IMG/VR virus record: IMGVR_UViG_3300036791_000553
Coordinates: 1-49,760 of that record
DNA length: 49,760 bases
DNA from: a virus
Strand: one strand, 5' to 3'
Shown one piece after another: positions 22,840-30,152 of the stretch. The notes below the pieces were generated by a model. The model had not been told where the DNA came from and made no database searches. It worked only from the letters and a program-made list of their open reading frames with translations. Each line of letters starts with the position of its first letter. The first letter of the stretch is position 1. The translations under genes and the position numbers were made by a program.

Positions 22840-23393
22840 TGTCTCCCTTCTCTGCCGACGATATCTCCGTTTCCGCTGAACAGATTGAATGGTCCCGTCA
22901 GCTTTTCCGCACTCTCAAAAATGGTGGCCGCTGGGGCGTGCCGCGCACTGGCATTATTCTGGAGAAGCGCGACGATAAACTCGTGCTGGTTGGACAGATG
23001 CGCAAACGCGATCGTAAGTTAATGCAAAACTCGCCCAATGACATCGAACATCGATTCATTAATCCCAAAGTTAATCACCTCGAAGTGGTCAATAGTAAAA
23101 TTCTTAACGCAGAGCAACGGTTGGAATATCAAAGTTTACGCATACTGTTTGCAAAAGCCAATATCACAATGGCAGACATGACTGGAGACATGCCATATTT
23201 GGTTCAAGAGCATAATGTGTTCCGCTATGGTATTGTTAAGCAACTTAAAAACCGCGACATCGTGCAGCGTCTCGGCACCTGCTTAGATCAAAAGCAAGCT
23301 GTTACTGCCCTAGTTATGCAGGGCTTTGATCTTGCCAACATGGAATTGATTCACGGGACACGGCGTGACCAGTCACCGGAGAATGGTTTGTAG
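22836..23393 (+). CDS. Conserved phage protein of unknown function, 185 aa
   Basis: ATG 22836 overlaps the methyltransferase stop as ATGA. The N-terminal block (QLFRTLKNGGRWGVPRTGIILEKR) resembles a conserved unnamed protein in rhizobial phages, where Gly-Gly-x-Trp-x-Val-Pro-Arg is the diagnostic stretch; the C-terminal 100 residues are less GC-rich and not familiar. The context is DNA modification and replication. Confidence 0.55.
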   Translation: MMSPFSADDISVSAEQIEWSRQLFRTLKNGGRWGVPRTGIILEKRDDKLVLVGQMRKRDRKLMQNSPNDIEHRFINPKVNHLEVVNSKILNAEQRLEYQSLRILFAKANITMADMTGDMPYLVQEHNVFRYGIVKQLKNRDIVQRLGTCLDQKQAVTALVMQGFDLANMELIHGTRRDQSPENGL

Positions 23394-23403
23394 TGGTGAT
23401 CAA

Positions 23404-23694
23404 ATGAATTATTCTAATAAGGAAAAGATCGAGACGATGCAGCGCGAAAGCGCAGAGAGGCGTATCGCTCACCCAAATTGGCCATCGCATAAACCAACGC
23501 TTTACAAACCTGACGGGCGGGTAATTATTTTTGAGACTATGCCCATCGGCAAAGCTAAACATCGCGGCTATTGCAAGTATTGTTATACGACGCACCGTGA
23601 TTGGTGGACGATGGATCCGCGTGAGTCATTAGATGGCGACCAGATGCTATTATGCGGGAGGTGTGAACATACTAGCCTAAAATCTTTCACCTGA
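23404..23694 (+). CDS. Small zinc-ribbon-like protein, 96 aa
   Basis: ATG 23404 is chosen over an upstream GTG at 23365 that would overlap the previous gene. The C-terminal half has CKYC and CGRC separated by about 26 residues, a spacing suitable for a zinc ribbon. The N-terminal half is charged. No family is recognised. Confidence 0.5.
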   Translation: MNYSNKEKIETMQRESAERRIAHPNWPSHKPTLYKPDGRVIIFETMPIGKAKHRGYCKYCYTTHRDWWTMDPRESLDGDQMLLCGRCEHTSLKSFT

Positions 23695-23771
23695 TATATC
23701 GCAATTCATAACCATATCAGCGTCTTGCGTGCGTGCCATAACTATTAACTTCAACTGTGGGCCGTAAGCCC

Positions 23772-24503
23772 ATGAAATGGTACAAGCGCGACTGCGACGC
23801 AGCCATGATGGGAATGGCCAAACTGAGCCTTGCTGACCGCGGCGCATATAACAGCCTGATCGATTTGCTTTACAGCCTGGACGGGAATGTTCCCGACGAT
23901 GACCTCTGGGTTGCCAAAACTCTGAACATCCAATGGCTTCAATGGAAGCACGCAAAGGCCCGCCTGATTGCTGCCGGCAAGCTGTGGATAACCCAGGGGA
24001 AAACCGGTGCACAACTCATGTGTAAACGTGTGGAAAAGACCATGGAGGAGGCTGCTAGCCATAGGGCTAGCCCTAGGGCTGTGAACGCCAGCCCCCTAGC
24101 TAGCCCCCTAGCTAGCCCTAGGGCAAATCCTGAAAAACCTAATGATTTCAACAAAAATTCCAGACAGATGTTAGATACTACATATAAGAGAGAGGAAGAG
24201 GGCGGCTACGCCGCCAATTCAACTCGTTCAAAAACAGAAAAGAAGAAAAACCAGGGCGGAGCACCCTCCACCTGGTCCGACGAGTTCCCTTGGCGCCGCC
24301 CGACTACCGCTCGCCGCAACGGCGGACTCCCGTCAGATCAGGCCGCAATGTGGGAGCAGCTCGCCACCACCGCCCAGCCCAATCCAGACCGCGCCCAATA
24401 TCTGCAGCAATTCCGCAAGACCATCTTGCACGCCAAACCGCAGCCGCCACAGGATCCACCCGCCGAAACGGTGGCCGCAGAAAACGGGGACCAACCATCA
24501 TGA
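23772..24503 (+). CDS. DUF1376-type replication protein with internal repeats
   Basis: ATG 23772 is favoured over GTG 23757. The N-terminal 90 residues (MKWYKRDCDAAMMGMAKLSLADRGAYNSLIDLLY, then DDDLW) match DUF1376, a winged-helix-like domain found in replication initiators of phages. Residues about 94-118 are a low-complexity Ala/Ser/Pro/Arg segment encoded by a CTAG-rich repeat cluster, followed by AT-rich DNA. The C-terminal third is Pro/Gln/Arg-rich. This matches the plan of lambda O, where the origin lies inside the initiator gene. A helicase loader gene is not seen downstream. Confidence 0.65.
   Translation: MKWYKRDCDAAMMGMAKLSLADRGAYNSLIDLLYSLDGNVPDDDLWVAKTLNIQWLQWKHAKARLIAAGKLWITQGKTGAQLMCKRVEKTMEEAASHRASPRAVNASPLASPLASPRANPEKPNDFNKNSRQMLDTTYKREEEGGYAANSTRSKTEKKKNQGGAPSTWSDEFPWRRPTTARRNGGLPSDQAAMWEQLATTAQPNPDRAQYLQQFRKTILHAKPQPPQDPPAETVAAENGDQPS
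24054..24200. other. Candidate replication origin: GCTAGCC iterons and AT-rich stretch
   Basis: Four copies of GCTAGCC start at 24054, 24066, 24099 and 24111 (two pairs 12 bp apart), within 12-bp units close to GCTAGCCCTAGG. CTAG is normally scarce, yet the cluster has many. Directly after it, about 24124-24200 is AT-rich (many A runs). The location inside the replication-type gene matches lambda ori. This is inference from layout; initiation was not shown. Confidence 0.55.
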
Positions 24504-24571
24504 CCGAAATAGCATGGGGCATGCTCGCGCTCGTTGTCGTGCTTGCGGTTGCCGGCGGCTTGTGGCCATGA
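24500..24571 (+). CDS. 23-residue membrane micropeptide
   Basis: ATG 24500 overlaps the stop of the replication gene (ATGA). The peptide MTEIAWGMLALVVVLAVAGG and three more residues is one transmembrane helix with short ends. The coupling supports expression. The function is unknown. Confidence 0.4.
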   Translation: MTEIAWGMLALVVVLAVAGGLWP

Positions 24572-24705
24572 TTGCCGCGATAGTGCGTTGATAGTGGAAT
24601 CCGGGCTGCTGGCCGCCGGGGATCTACCACGAGCCTGCTGGCGAGCCGCGCCCGGCTAGGGGCGGATGGGCGCCATCGAGCGCGCGCCCTTTCGGAGAAG
24701 AAATC

Positions 24706-24861
24706 ATGATCGCCGCAATGGCCCTAGCAGCAGAGCAAAACGACACCGTTAAAGAATTGCGCGCCGAGATTAGGCGGCTGCGGGCAGCGCTCGCGGAAAT
24801 TGCCAGCGACCCGACAGGCGTGTCATATCAGGCTGACATTGCGAAGCGTGCACTTGCGTGA
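24706..24861 (+). CDS. Small coiled-coil protein, 51 aa
   Basis: A good ribosome binding site (GGAGAAG) precedes ATG 24706. The sequence has a heptad helix (VKELRAEIRRLRAALAEIA), a common type of small phage protein. Its TGA overlaps the ATG of the methyltransferase remnant by one base. Confidence 0.5.
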   Translation: MIAAMALAAEQNDTVKELRAEIRRLRAALAEIASDPTGVSYQADIAKRALA

Positions 24862-24975
24862 TGAATGTCCTCGACTTGTTCAGCGGGATTGGCGGCGCGC
24901 AATCGAGCCATCGGAAACGCGGTCGTGCCCGCCGTCGCAGAGATCATCGGGCGGGCGATCATGACTGCGGCTTGA
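24861..24975 (+). pseudogene. Deletion remnant of a cytosine-5 DNA methyltransferase
   Basis: From ATG 24861 the sequence reads MNVLDLFSGIGG, the exact start of C5 methyltransferases (SAM-binding motif I). At 24898, in another frame, it continues RNRAIGNAVVPAVAEIIGRA and ends at TGA 24975, the typical C-terminus (motif X, AIGNAVVP) of the same enzymes. Everything between, normally 200-400 residues, is missing and the join is out of frame. The junction lies in GGCGGCGCGC. So an internal deletion has destroyed the gene, or the assembly lost the middle. Confidence 0.85.
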
Positions 24976-25046
24976 ACATTCGCACAACATGCGGTAGTGT
25001 CTGCCAGATTTTGCCCCACAAGGGCTAGACTCGGACCACATCCCGC

Positions 25047-25619
25047 GTGCAGCTGATCACCGTCGCCCCCAACTGCGAACGCCAGGTTTCCGCGCTGCTG
25101 GCCGCGCGCAAGTTTGAATTTTACGCATTCAGGACTGGCCGCCGCACGGCTCGGCGCGGCCAGCTCCGGGAAACCCTGGTGCCCGCATTCCCGCGGTATA
25201 TTTTTGTTGATGCCAAGCACCGTTGGGAGGATGTCCGCTCGATCAGCCACGTCGGGGATTTTGTGCGGTTCAACGGTCAGATTTGCGAGGTACGGCAGTG
25301 CGTGATCGACGACCTCGTCGACCGCGCCGACGCCAACGGTGTCATCCAGTTTCCCGAGCCACCGCCGCGCTTTCGGCCCGGCACATCGGTAGTGGTAAGC
25401 AGCAACAGCAATCCGCTGTTCGGCAGCCGCGGCGTCTTCGCCCACGACCTCGGCGGCAGGGCCATCGTGCTGCTGCCGTGGTTCAACGGCCAGATGGTCA
25501 GCACGCTGGTTGACGCAAACGATATTGATTTGTTTGCGCTGTCACAGCAGCGCGGCAAGCGCAGGCGCAATCGGCGTCGGCGCAGCGGTACGAGTAGACC
25601 CGGCGCGGCGTTGCAGTAA
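25047..25619 (+). CDS. NusG-like transcription (anti)termination protein
   Basis: 190 residues from GTG 25047. The N-terminal 80 residues follow the NGN domain (TVAPNCERQVSALLAARKFEFY, then LVPAFPRYIFV and VGDFVRFNG). After a linker a KOW-like domain follows (FRPGTSVVV, FGSRGVF, VLLPWFNGQMVSTLVDANDI, about 110-162). The C-terminus is very basic. NusG paralogues such as RfaH modify RNA polymerase for long operons. Its place just before the terminase and the 24-kb late operon suggests a processivity or antitermination factor for late genes. This is inference from context. Confidence 0.75.
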   Translation: MQLITVAPNCERQVSALLAARKFEFYAFRTGRRTARRGQLRETLVPAFPRYIFVDAKHRWEDVRSISHVGDFVRFNGQICEVRQCVIDDLVDRADANGVIQFPEPPPRFRPGTSVVVSSNSNPLFGSRGVFAHDLGGRAIVLLPWFNGQMVSTLVDANDIDLFALSQQRGKRRRNRRRRSGTSRPGAALQ

Positions 25620-25680
25620 TTTGCGCTACGGCTCCTCGCTGATCTGCTAACAGGCGCGCTGCTGCGCCAAAGGCGAAGCC

Positions 25681-26043
25681 ATGGGTGGAATATTCACCAA
25701 AGGTCATCCGAAATACGCAGGTCGCACCCAAGGTGCGATGAACAAGCTCAGCATCGTCGTGATTCGACGGGTGGTGGCCGAGGCTGCGGGAAAGGTTGGC
25801 TACGACGGCAAAGGCCTGGACGGTCTGCGCGGCTGGCTGCAAATGATGTGTGAGAGGCACCCGTTAGAATATTTGAGTTTGATCGGTCGCATGATTGCGG
25901 CACCGTTGCCGAGTGAGACGCAACAGCAGTTGGACGATTGCGAGTATGAAACGGTGGACGAGGTCGAGCGTGCACTCATCGATGACGGACTGCGCGTGAC
26001 CTACAATGAATTCACCGGACGCGGCCCTACCTCTAACCATTGA
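25681..26043 (+). CDS. Terminase small subunit candidate, 120 aa
   Basis: The N-terminus (GGIFTKGHPKYAGRTQGAMNK) has the Gly-Arg-x-x-Gly-x-x-Asn-Lys pattern seen in small proteins preceding large terminases in many phages, though the sequence is not a clear match to a named family. The rest is helical (LRGWLQMMCERHPLEYLSLIGRMI). It overlaps the large terminase by 38 bases. Identification rests mainly on position. Confidence 0.5.
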   Translation: MGGIFTKGHPKYAGRTQGAMNKLSIVVIRRVVAEAAGKVGYDGKGLDGLRGWLQMMCERHPLEYLSLIGRMIAAPLPSETQQQLDDCEYETVDEVERALIDDGLRVTYNEFTGRGPTSNH

Positions 26044-27490
26044 TCCAGTACGGGTACGGCTCGGCGACGCGCGACTGGCGTGCGCCAAAGCGCGCGAGAG
26101 CTTCTGGCACTTCCGTGCACTGACCAACCCGGCGATGATTCCGTGCTGGTGGCAGCTCAATGTCGCGCAGCATGTGATGCGGTGGTATGCCGATCTCATT
26201 GCTGGCAAGCGGCCGAAGCTGGTGCTACAGGCACCGCCGCAGCACGGCAAGTCGGAGCAGATCCGCGATTTGATTTGTTGGATTGCCGGCAAGCATCCAG
26301 AGCTCAAACAGATCTTTACATCCTACAGCGACGAGCTCGGCACCACGACCAATTTGGCGGTGCAGCGCAAGCTGAGCAGCAACGCCTATCATAGGGTGTT
26401 TTACAGATTTCAGATGCCGGTGATGGGGCGTCGCGACGAAGACAGGTGGCGGCGCACGACGAACATCATCGAGTTCCCTGGCGAAGCAGGGAGCTTGCGT
26501 AACACCACGGTCAACGGCCAGATCACCGGCCAGACGCTCGACGTCGGCTACATCGACGATCCGATCAAGGGCCGCGCCGAGGCATTCAGCAAGGTCGTGC
26601 GCGACCGGACCTGGAACTGGTTGACCGACGATTTCTACTCGCGGTTCTCAAAGGACGCGGGACTGATTTTCATCTCGACACGGTGGCACGTGGACGATCC
26701 GATCGGGCGATGGCTCGAACGGTTTCCGGACACCAAGGTGCTGCGCTACCAGGCTGTGGCCGATACGGACGACTGGACAGTTAACGCCGGGTTCAGGGAA
26801 AGCGGGGAAGCATTATTCCCGGAGCATAAACCGCTTGATTTTCTGATGGAGCGGAGGAAACTGATGACGGAAGGTTCGTGGCTTTCCGAGTATCAGCAGA
26901 CCCCGATCGTCATTGGCGGCGGCATCTTTCCGATCGAGAAGATGACGCCCATCGCACGTGTGGATGGCACCGCCGTGAAGAAATCAGTGCGCTACTGGGA
27001 CAAGGCCGGCACGGCCAAGGACAACGCCGCGTACAGCGCCGGTGTGCTGATGCACGCGCTCAAAGATGGCCGCTACGTCATCGAGCATGTGGTGCGCGGG
27101 CAGTGGCAGGCGCTCGACCGCGAGAAGATGATCAAGTTCTGGGCCGAGCGCGACAAGGCAGCGCTGCGCACGCCGTATGAGATCGGCATCGAGCAGGAGC
27201 CGGGAAGCGGCGGCAAGGAAAGCGCTGAGGCGTCGTTGCGCATGCTGGCGGGCTATCGCTGCTATGCCGACAAGGTCACGGGGGCGAAGGAGGTACGCGC
27301 CGAGCCATTTGCCGCGCAGGTGCAGGGCGGCAACGTGAGCATCGTGGCGGGTGATTGGAACTACGCGTTCCTGGATGAGTGCGAGACGTTTCCGAACGGG
27401 CGCTGGAAGGATCAGGTCGATGCGGCGAGTGGAGCATTCGCGCGACTGACCGGCGTGCCGAGCTACAATCTGGAGGCGCTGGCGTCGTGA
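26006..27490 (+). CDS. terL: Terminase large subunit
   Basis: 494 residues. The ATPase domain shows Walker A APPQHGKSE (76-84), Walker B LDVGYIDDP (178-186) and the coupling motif STRWH (224-228). The C-terminal RNase H-like nuclease shows YWDKAG with Asp333, IGIEQEPGSGGKE (394-406) and the final acidic KDQVDA (469-474). It packages DNA into the prohead through the portal. The start ATG 26006 overlaps the small terminase candidate. The stop overlaps the next start as GTGA. The sequence alone does not tell headful from cos packaging. Confidence 0.93.
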   Translation: MNSPDAALPLTIDPVRVRLGDARLACAKARESFWHFRALTNPAMIPCWWQLNVAQHVMRWYADLIAGKRPKLVLQAPPQHGKSEQIRDLICWIAGKHPELKQIFTSYSDELGTTTNLAVQRKLSSNAYHRVFYRFQMPVMGRRDEDRWRRTTNIIEFPGEAGSLRNTTVNGQITGQTLDVGYIDDPIKGRAEAFSKVVRDRTWNWLTDDFYSRFSKDAGLIFISTRWHVDDPIGRWLERFPDTKVLRYQAVADTDDWTVNAGFRESGEALFPEHKPLDFLMERRKLMTEGSWLSEYQQTPIVIGGGIFPIEKMTPIARVDGTAVKKSVRYWDKAGTAKDNAAYSAGVLMHALKDGRYVIEHVVRGQWQALDREKMIKFWAERDKAALRTPYEIGIEQEPGSGGKESAEASLRMLAGYRCYADKVTGAKEVRAEPFAAQVQGGNVSIVAGDWNYAFLDECETFPNGRWKDQVDAASGAFARLTGVPSYNLEALAS

Positions 27491-27753
27491 AAACCATCAC
27501 GCTGGAAATGCATGACGACCCGCTGCACTACAAGGTGGTGAATATCACCGGCGCGTGGCTGAGCGAGGAAATAGTCGCGCAATTATGCGCCGATCCAAAC
27601 TGGAAGGTGTTCGTGCGCAAGCCGGGTAAACCGCTGGAGCGCATTTCACAAGCCTATGATGGGCGGCCAGCTGCGGAAGATACTGCTGGCCATGATCGAT
27701 TGCTGGAGGCGTTGCGCATGACCAGCATGCGCCGCGGCCCACATGGTTGCTGA
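27487..27753 (+). CDS. Small hypothetical protein, 88 aa
   Basis: GTG 27487 overlaps the terminase stop (GTGA). The protein begins with a beta-rich block (KTITLEMHDDPLHYKVVNITGAWLSEE) and is charged with no membrane segment. No family is recognised. It is the first of a row of small coupled genes between terminase and endolysin. Confidence 0.5.
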   Translation: MKTITLEMHDDPLHYKVVNITGAWLSEEIVAQLCADPNWKVFVRKPGKPLERISQAYDGRPAAEDTAGHDRLLEALRMTSMRRGPHGC

Positions 27754-27916
27754 ATGGCTGCTGGTGATCATGGTATGTGGTTCGTTCGATTGTCACTACG
27801 AGAGCGTCAGGCAGCACTCCTATTCGACGCGGCACGAATGTCTGCACAGCGTAGAGCGAGCGGGTGCGCTGACGCGGCATCCGAGTTTCAAGTGCGTGGC
27901 CGTGATCCGGACGTGA
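27743..27916 (+). CDS. Small exported or membrane-anchored Cys-containing protein, 57 aa
   Basis: This short frame was chosen over a longer overlapping frame (27754-28020). It starts MVAEWLLVIMVCGSFDC, a signal-like hydrophobic stretch, then a charged part with HECLHS and ends FKCVAVIRT. This has the same plan as the gene at 28741: hydrophobic start, a D/C-type turn, a central Cys and a C-terminal CV. It overlaps both neighbours, by 11 and 4 bases. Confidence 0.5.
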   Translation: MVAEWLLVIMVCGSFDCHYESVRQHSYSTRHECLHSVERAGALTRHPSFKCVAVIRT

Positions 27917-28020
27917 AGCCAGAGCTTGAGCGCCTGATGCTGTATGCGATCGTTGCGGTGGTGGTGGTCACCGTGTCGCTGACGTTTCTGTGGATCCTGT
28001 TTCTGGCGCGGCTCGGATAA
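27913..28020 (+). CDS. 35-residue membrane peptide
   Basis: GTG 27913 overlaps the upstream stop (GTGA). After VKPELERL the rest is one transmembrane helix (MLYAIVAVVVVTVSLTFLWI). It would be made by coupled translation. The function is unknown; a lysis accessory or membrane modulator is possible. Confidence 0.45.
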   Translation: MKPELERLMLYAIVAVVVVTVSLTFLWILFLARLG

Positions 28021-28033
28021 AAACATCACGCCG

Positions 28034-28744
28034 ATGCTTCCGCTGCGGTACATGATCGGCAAGAATTTCGATAACGGTAAGGACGGCTACATCACCGAGG
28101 TTGGTTACGACGCACCGCGCCATCCTAAATTTGATGCATGGCGCTACGGAAATCTATTCAACGAGAAGTACGCTGAGCAGACTGAAGCCGAGCGCGAATA
28201 TTACGGCCCATATCTCGACACTTCCGACACTGCACAGGAATACAACGAGGGCCAGATTGATCCGAATGGACAAGGCTGGCGGCGCAATCTCGACATGCAG
28301 ATTGCCAAATGCATGGAATTGGGATTCTCGGTGCTGGAACTGGACAATCCAGACGCGTATCTGACTTGGGATGTGCTGCAGGCGGTGGATTACGTTGCTT
28401 ATCGCGGATTGAAGACATTCGCGAAAAACCCGATGCTGTGTGGCGATCCTACGGCTTACGTCGCGCATCCGGCCGTGATCGCATGCGTGGTCGAACACGG
28501 TGCTGGCACGGCCGAGCAAATGGAAATATTGCGGCGTGACGCAGGCAAACCACTGTTGCCCGTGCGCTTCGTTGCATTTGGAAACGGGCTGCAATGGGCG
28601 CAGGGGAAGGCGCTGACTATCGCCAGAAGAAATTATCAGGATATGAGCGTCAGCTATTCTGCCGTGGGAGAATACTGCAGCAGCGAGCAGATAATCGTGA
28701 TGGGCTGCCCCGATACCGTGACGCTGCAAGGATCCGATGGATGA
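28034..28744 (+). CDS. Possible GH114-like TIM-barrel glycosidase, 236 aa
   Basis: The sequence contains GWRRNLDMQIAKCMELGFSVLELDNPDAY (about residues 80-108), resembling the active-site strand of GH114 and related endo-alpha-1,4-polygalactosaminidase-type TIM barrels, in which ELDN-type Asp/Glu residues are catalytic. At the end come GLQWAQGKAL and a Cys-rich finish. There is no signal peptide. If an enzyme, it could degrade host surface polysaccharide or take part in lysis. The call is tentative because only part of the family pattern is visible. Confidence 0.4.
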   Translation: MLPLRYMIGKNFDNGKDGYITEVGYDAPRHPKFDAWRYGNLFNEKYAEQTEAEREYYGPYLDTSDTAQEYNEGQIDPNGQGWRRNLDMQIAKCMELGFSVLELDNPDAYLTWDVLQAVDYVAYRGLKTFAKNPMLCGDPTAYVAHPAVIACVVEHGAGTAEQMEILRRDAGKPLLPVRFVAFGNGLQWAQGKALTIARRNYQDMSVSYSAVGEYCSSEQIIVMGCPDTVTLQGSDG

Positions 28745-28929
28745 CCTACGTTCTGATCTTCATGTCGAGCTTTGCGATCTCGGGTTTCACCGACATCAAG
28801 GAATGTATGGATGCGCGGGACATCGTCATGCGGCAGTTTGGCCGCAACCTTGACGCCGGTGCGGTGTGCGTGCCGGTGCCGAAGGATGGCGATGTCACTG
28901 GCAGCGGCTGGAGAAAGATAGGGCGCTGA
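28741..28929 (+). CDS. Small exported-type Cys protein, 62 aa
   Basis: ATG 28741 overlaps the upstream stop (ATGA). The start MTYVLIFMSSFAIS is signal- or anchor-like, then DIKECMDARDIVMRQF and VCVPVP follow. The paired Cys could form a disulphide after export. It is a relative in plan of the 27743 gene. Confidence 0.55.
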   Translation: MTYVLIFMSSFAISGFTDIKECMDARDIVMRQFGRNLDAGAVCVPVPKDGDVTGSGWRKIGR

Positions 28930-28931
28930 AC

Positions 28932-29279
28932 ATGGCCTCATATGCCGTCTTGCACGGCCCGATCATCGCTGCCGGCGAGAGCCTGTCGGCGCCGCTGGAT
29001 TGTACGTCCGACACTGCAGCAAGCATCATCATGCCGGCAGCGTGGTCGCCGGCTGAAGTGCTGACCTTCCAGATCTCGCCAGATGGTACGACCTACTACG
29101 ACGTCATGGACAAAGACGGCTACGAGATCACCGTGGTGGCGATACCGGCGACCGTGGTGATGATGCCGGTGGATGTCAGTCAGATAGGTGCTTTCGTCAA
29201 GTTCCGGTCGGGCAGCCGCGCGAGTCCGGTGCCGCAGGAGGAGCGGCGCGAGTTTGCGATGATCATGGGCAAACCATAA
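28932..29279 (+). CDS. Small beta-rich virion-type protein, 115 aa
   Basis: ATG 28932 lies 2 bases after the upstream stop. The sequence (for example SLSAPLDCTSDTAASIIMP and FQISPDGTTYYDV) has the alternating polar/hydrophobic strands of small decoration or adaptor proteins. No domain is named. It sits between lysis-type genes. Confidence 0.5.
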   Translation: MASYAVLHGPIIAAGESLSAPLDCTSDTAASIIMPAAWSPAEVLTFQISPDGTTYYDVMDKDGYEITVVAIPATVVMMPVDVSQIGAFVKFRSGSRASPVPQEERREFAMIMGKP

Positions 29280-29281
29280 CG

Positions 29282-29521
29282 ATGAACCCCGGCGCAATCG
29301 AGGAGGGTGCGAAGGCTGCCGGAACCTTCATGAGCATCATGAAGGAGCAACCCTTATCCCTCGCCCTTGCCGTGATGAACCTCGCTCTCGTCGGGCTTAT
29401 TTGGTGGTTTTCAGCCAAACAGGTCGAGGTTCGCAACCATGATCTGGAATTGTATTTTGCGCACCAGAAGGAAACTTCGCAGCTTCTGGCGCGCTGCATC
29501 ATACCGAAGCCGGCACAATGA
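29282..29521 (+). CDS. Holin-like small membrane protein A, 79 aa
   Basis: One transmembrane helix (about residues 26-44, LALAVMNLALVGLIWWF) is followed by a charged helical tail ending LLARCIIP. A following gene (29518) has the same plan and similar key residues. Proximity to the endolysin makes a holin or pinholin role likely, but this is based on topology and position only. Confidence 0.5.
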   Translation: MNPGAIEEGAKAAGTFMSIMKEQPLSLALAVMNLALVGLIWWFSAKQVEVRNHDLELYFAHQKETSQLLARCIIPKPAQ

Positions 29522-29721
29522 GCGTCCTTACCGAATGGCTGTGGCATCTCAAACCGCTGGAACTGTCGTTGATGTTCATGAACCTGATACTGGTCGCGCT
29601 GCTGTGGTATCAGCTCGACACAGTCACCAACGCGCGCTCGGTCAACATCGAGCGCTACGTTCTCGCCGACCTGGAGATTGATACGGTGCTGTCCAACTGC
29701 ATCGTGGAAGGCTTTAGATAA
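29518..29721 (+). CDS. Holin-like small membrane protein B, 67 aa
   Basis: Overlaps protein A by ATGA. Its helix (LSLMFMNLILVALLWYQL) matches that of A in the MNL-LV-L-W spacing, and the tail ends in NCIV against RCII, so the two are probably paralogues from a tandem duplication. They may form a holin/antiholin pair. This is inference. Confidence 0.5.
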   Translation: MSVLTEWLWHLKPLELSLMFMNLILVALLWYQLDTVTNARSVNIERYVLADLEIDTVLSNCIVEGFR

Positions 29722-29745
29722 GAATGGCAAAGGAGATGATCTAAT

Positions 29746-30117
29746 ATGGCAGCGCTTTCCGTTACGATCCAAGGCACCACGACGGGCCCGGACGGCATTT
29801 CCGTTCCCGTCACCATCGCCGGCGATCTGACAATCACCGGGCTCGGCGTCGGAGGCGGCCCTATCATTCCGCCCGATCCTGGCACTCCGCCGGGCCAACC
29901 ACAGTTCCCCATCGTGCTGCCGCCCGGTACGCCACCGTTCAATCCAGAGGCGCCGGAAGGCTATCCTCCCATGATTGGCGGCGGCCCGATCGTTCCGGAC
30001 ACTCCACCGGATCCGAGCAAGCCGCCGATGTTTATCCCGATCTGGCTCCCCGGCACTGGCTGGATTGTGGTTCCCGGTTTTCCTGTTCCGACGCCATCTG
30101 GCAGACGTCAGCGGTGA
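29746..30117 (+). CDS. Pro/Gly-rich protein, 123 aa
   Basis: Residues 1-35 are a small beta-rich domain (SVTIQGTTTGPDGISVPVTI), then a long stretch dominated by Pro and Gly (PPDPGTPPGQP and similar), ending in an aromatic/Pro block. The composition points to an extended linker or structural protein. The function is unknown. Confidence 0.5.
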   Translation: MAALSVTIQGTTTGPDGISVPVTIAGDLTITGLGVGGGPIIPPDPGTPPGQPQFPIVLPPGTPPFNPEAPEGYPPMIGGGPIVPDTPPDPSKPPMFIPIWLPGTGWIVVPGFPVPTPSGRRQR

Positions 30118-30152
30118 TGGGTCACCGTCGTCTCTTATAGCAGGAGGTTATT

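Noticed and set aside
24572-24705. Possible small genes or a terminator in this gap
   Set aside because: Only very short frames and no hairpin followed by a T-run were seen; I see nothing definite in these 134 bases.
25620-25680. Intrinsic terminator between the NusG-like and terminase genes
   Set aside because: A short GGCGC/GCGCC stem exists but without a T-run.
27754-28020. 88-aa frame with C-terminal membrane helix
   Set aside because: The first two thirds look like off-frame composition; two smaller overlapping frames (27743-27916 and 27913-28020) explain the region better.
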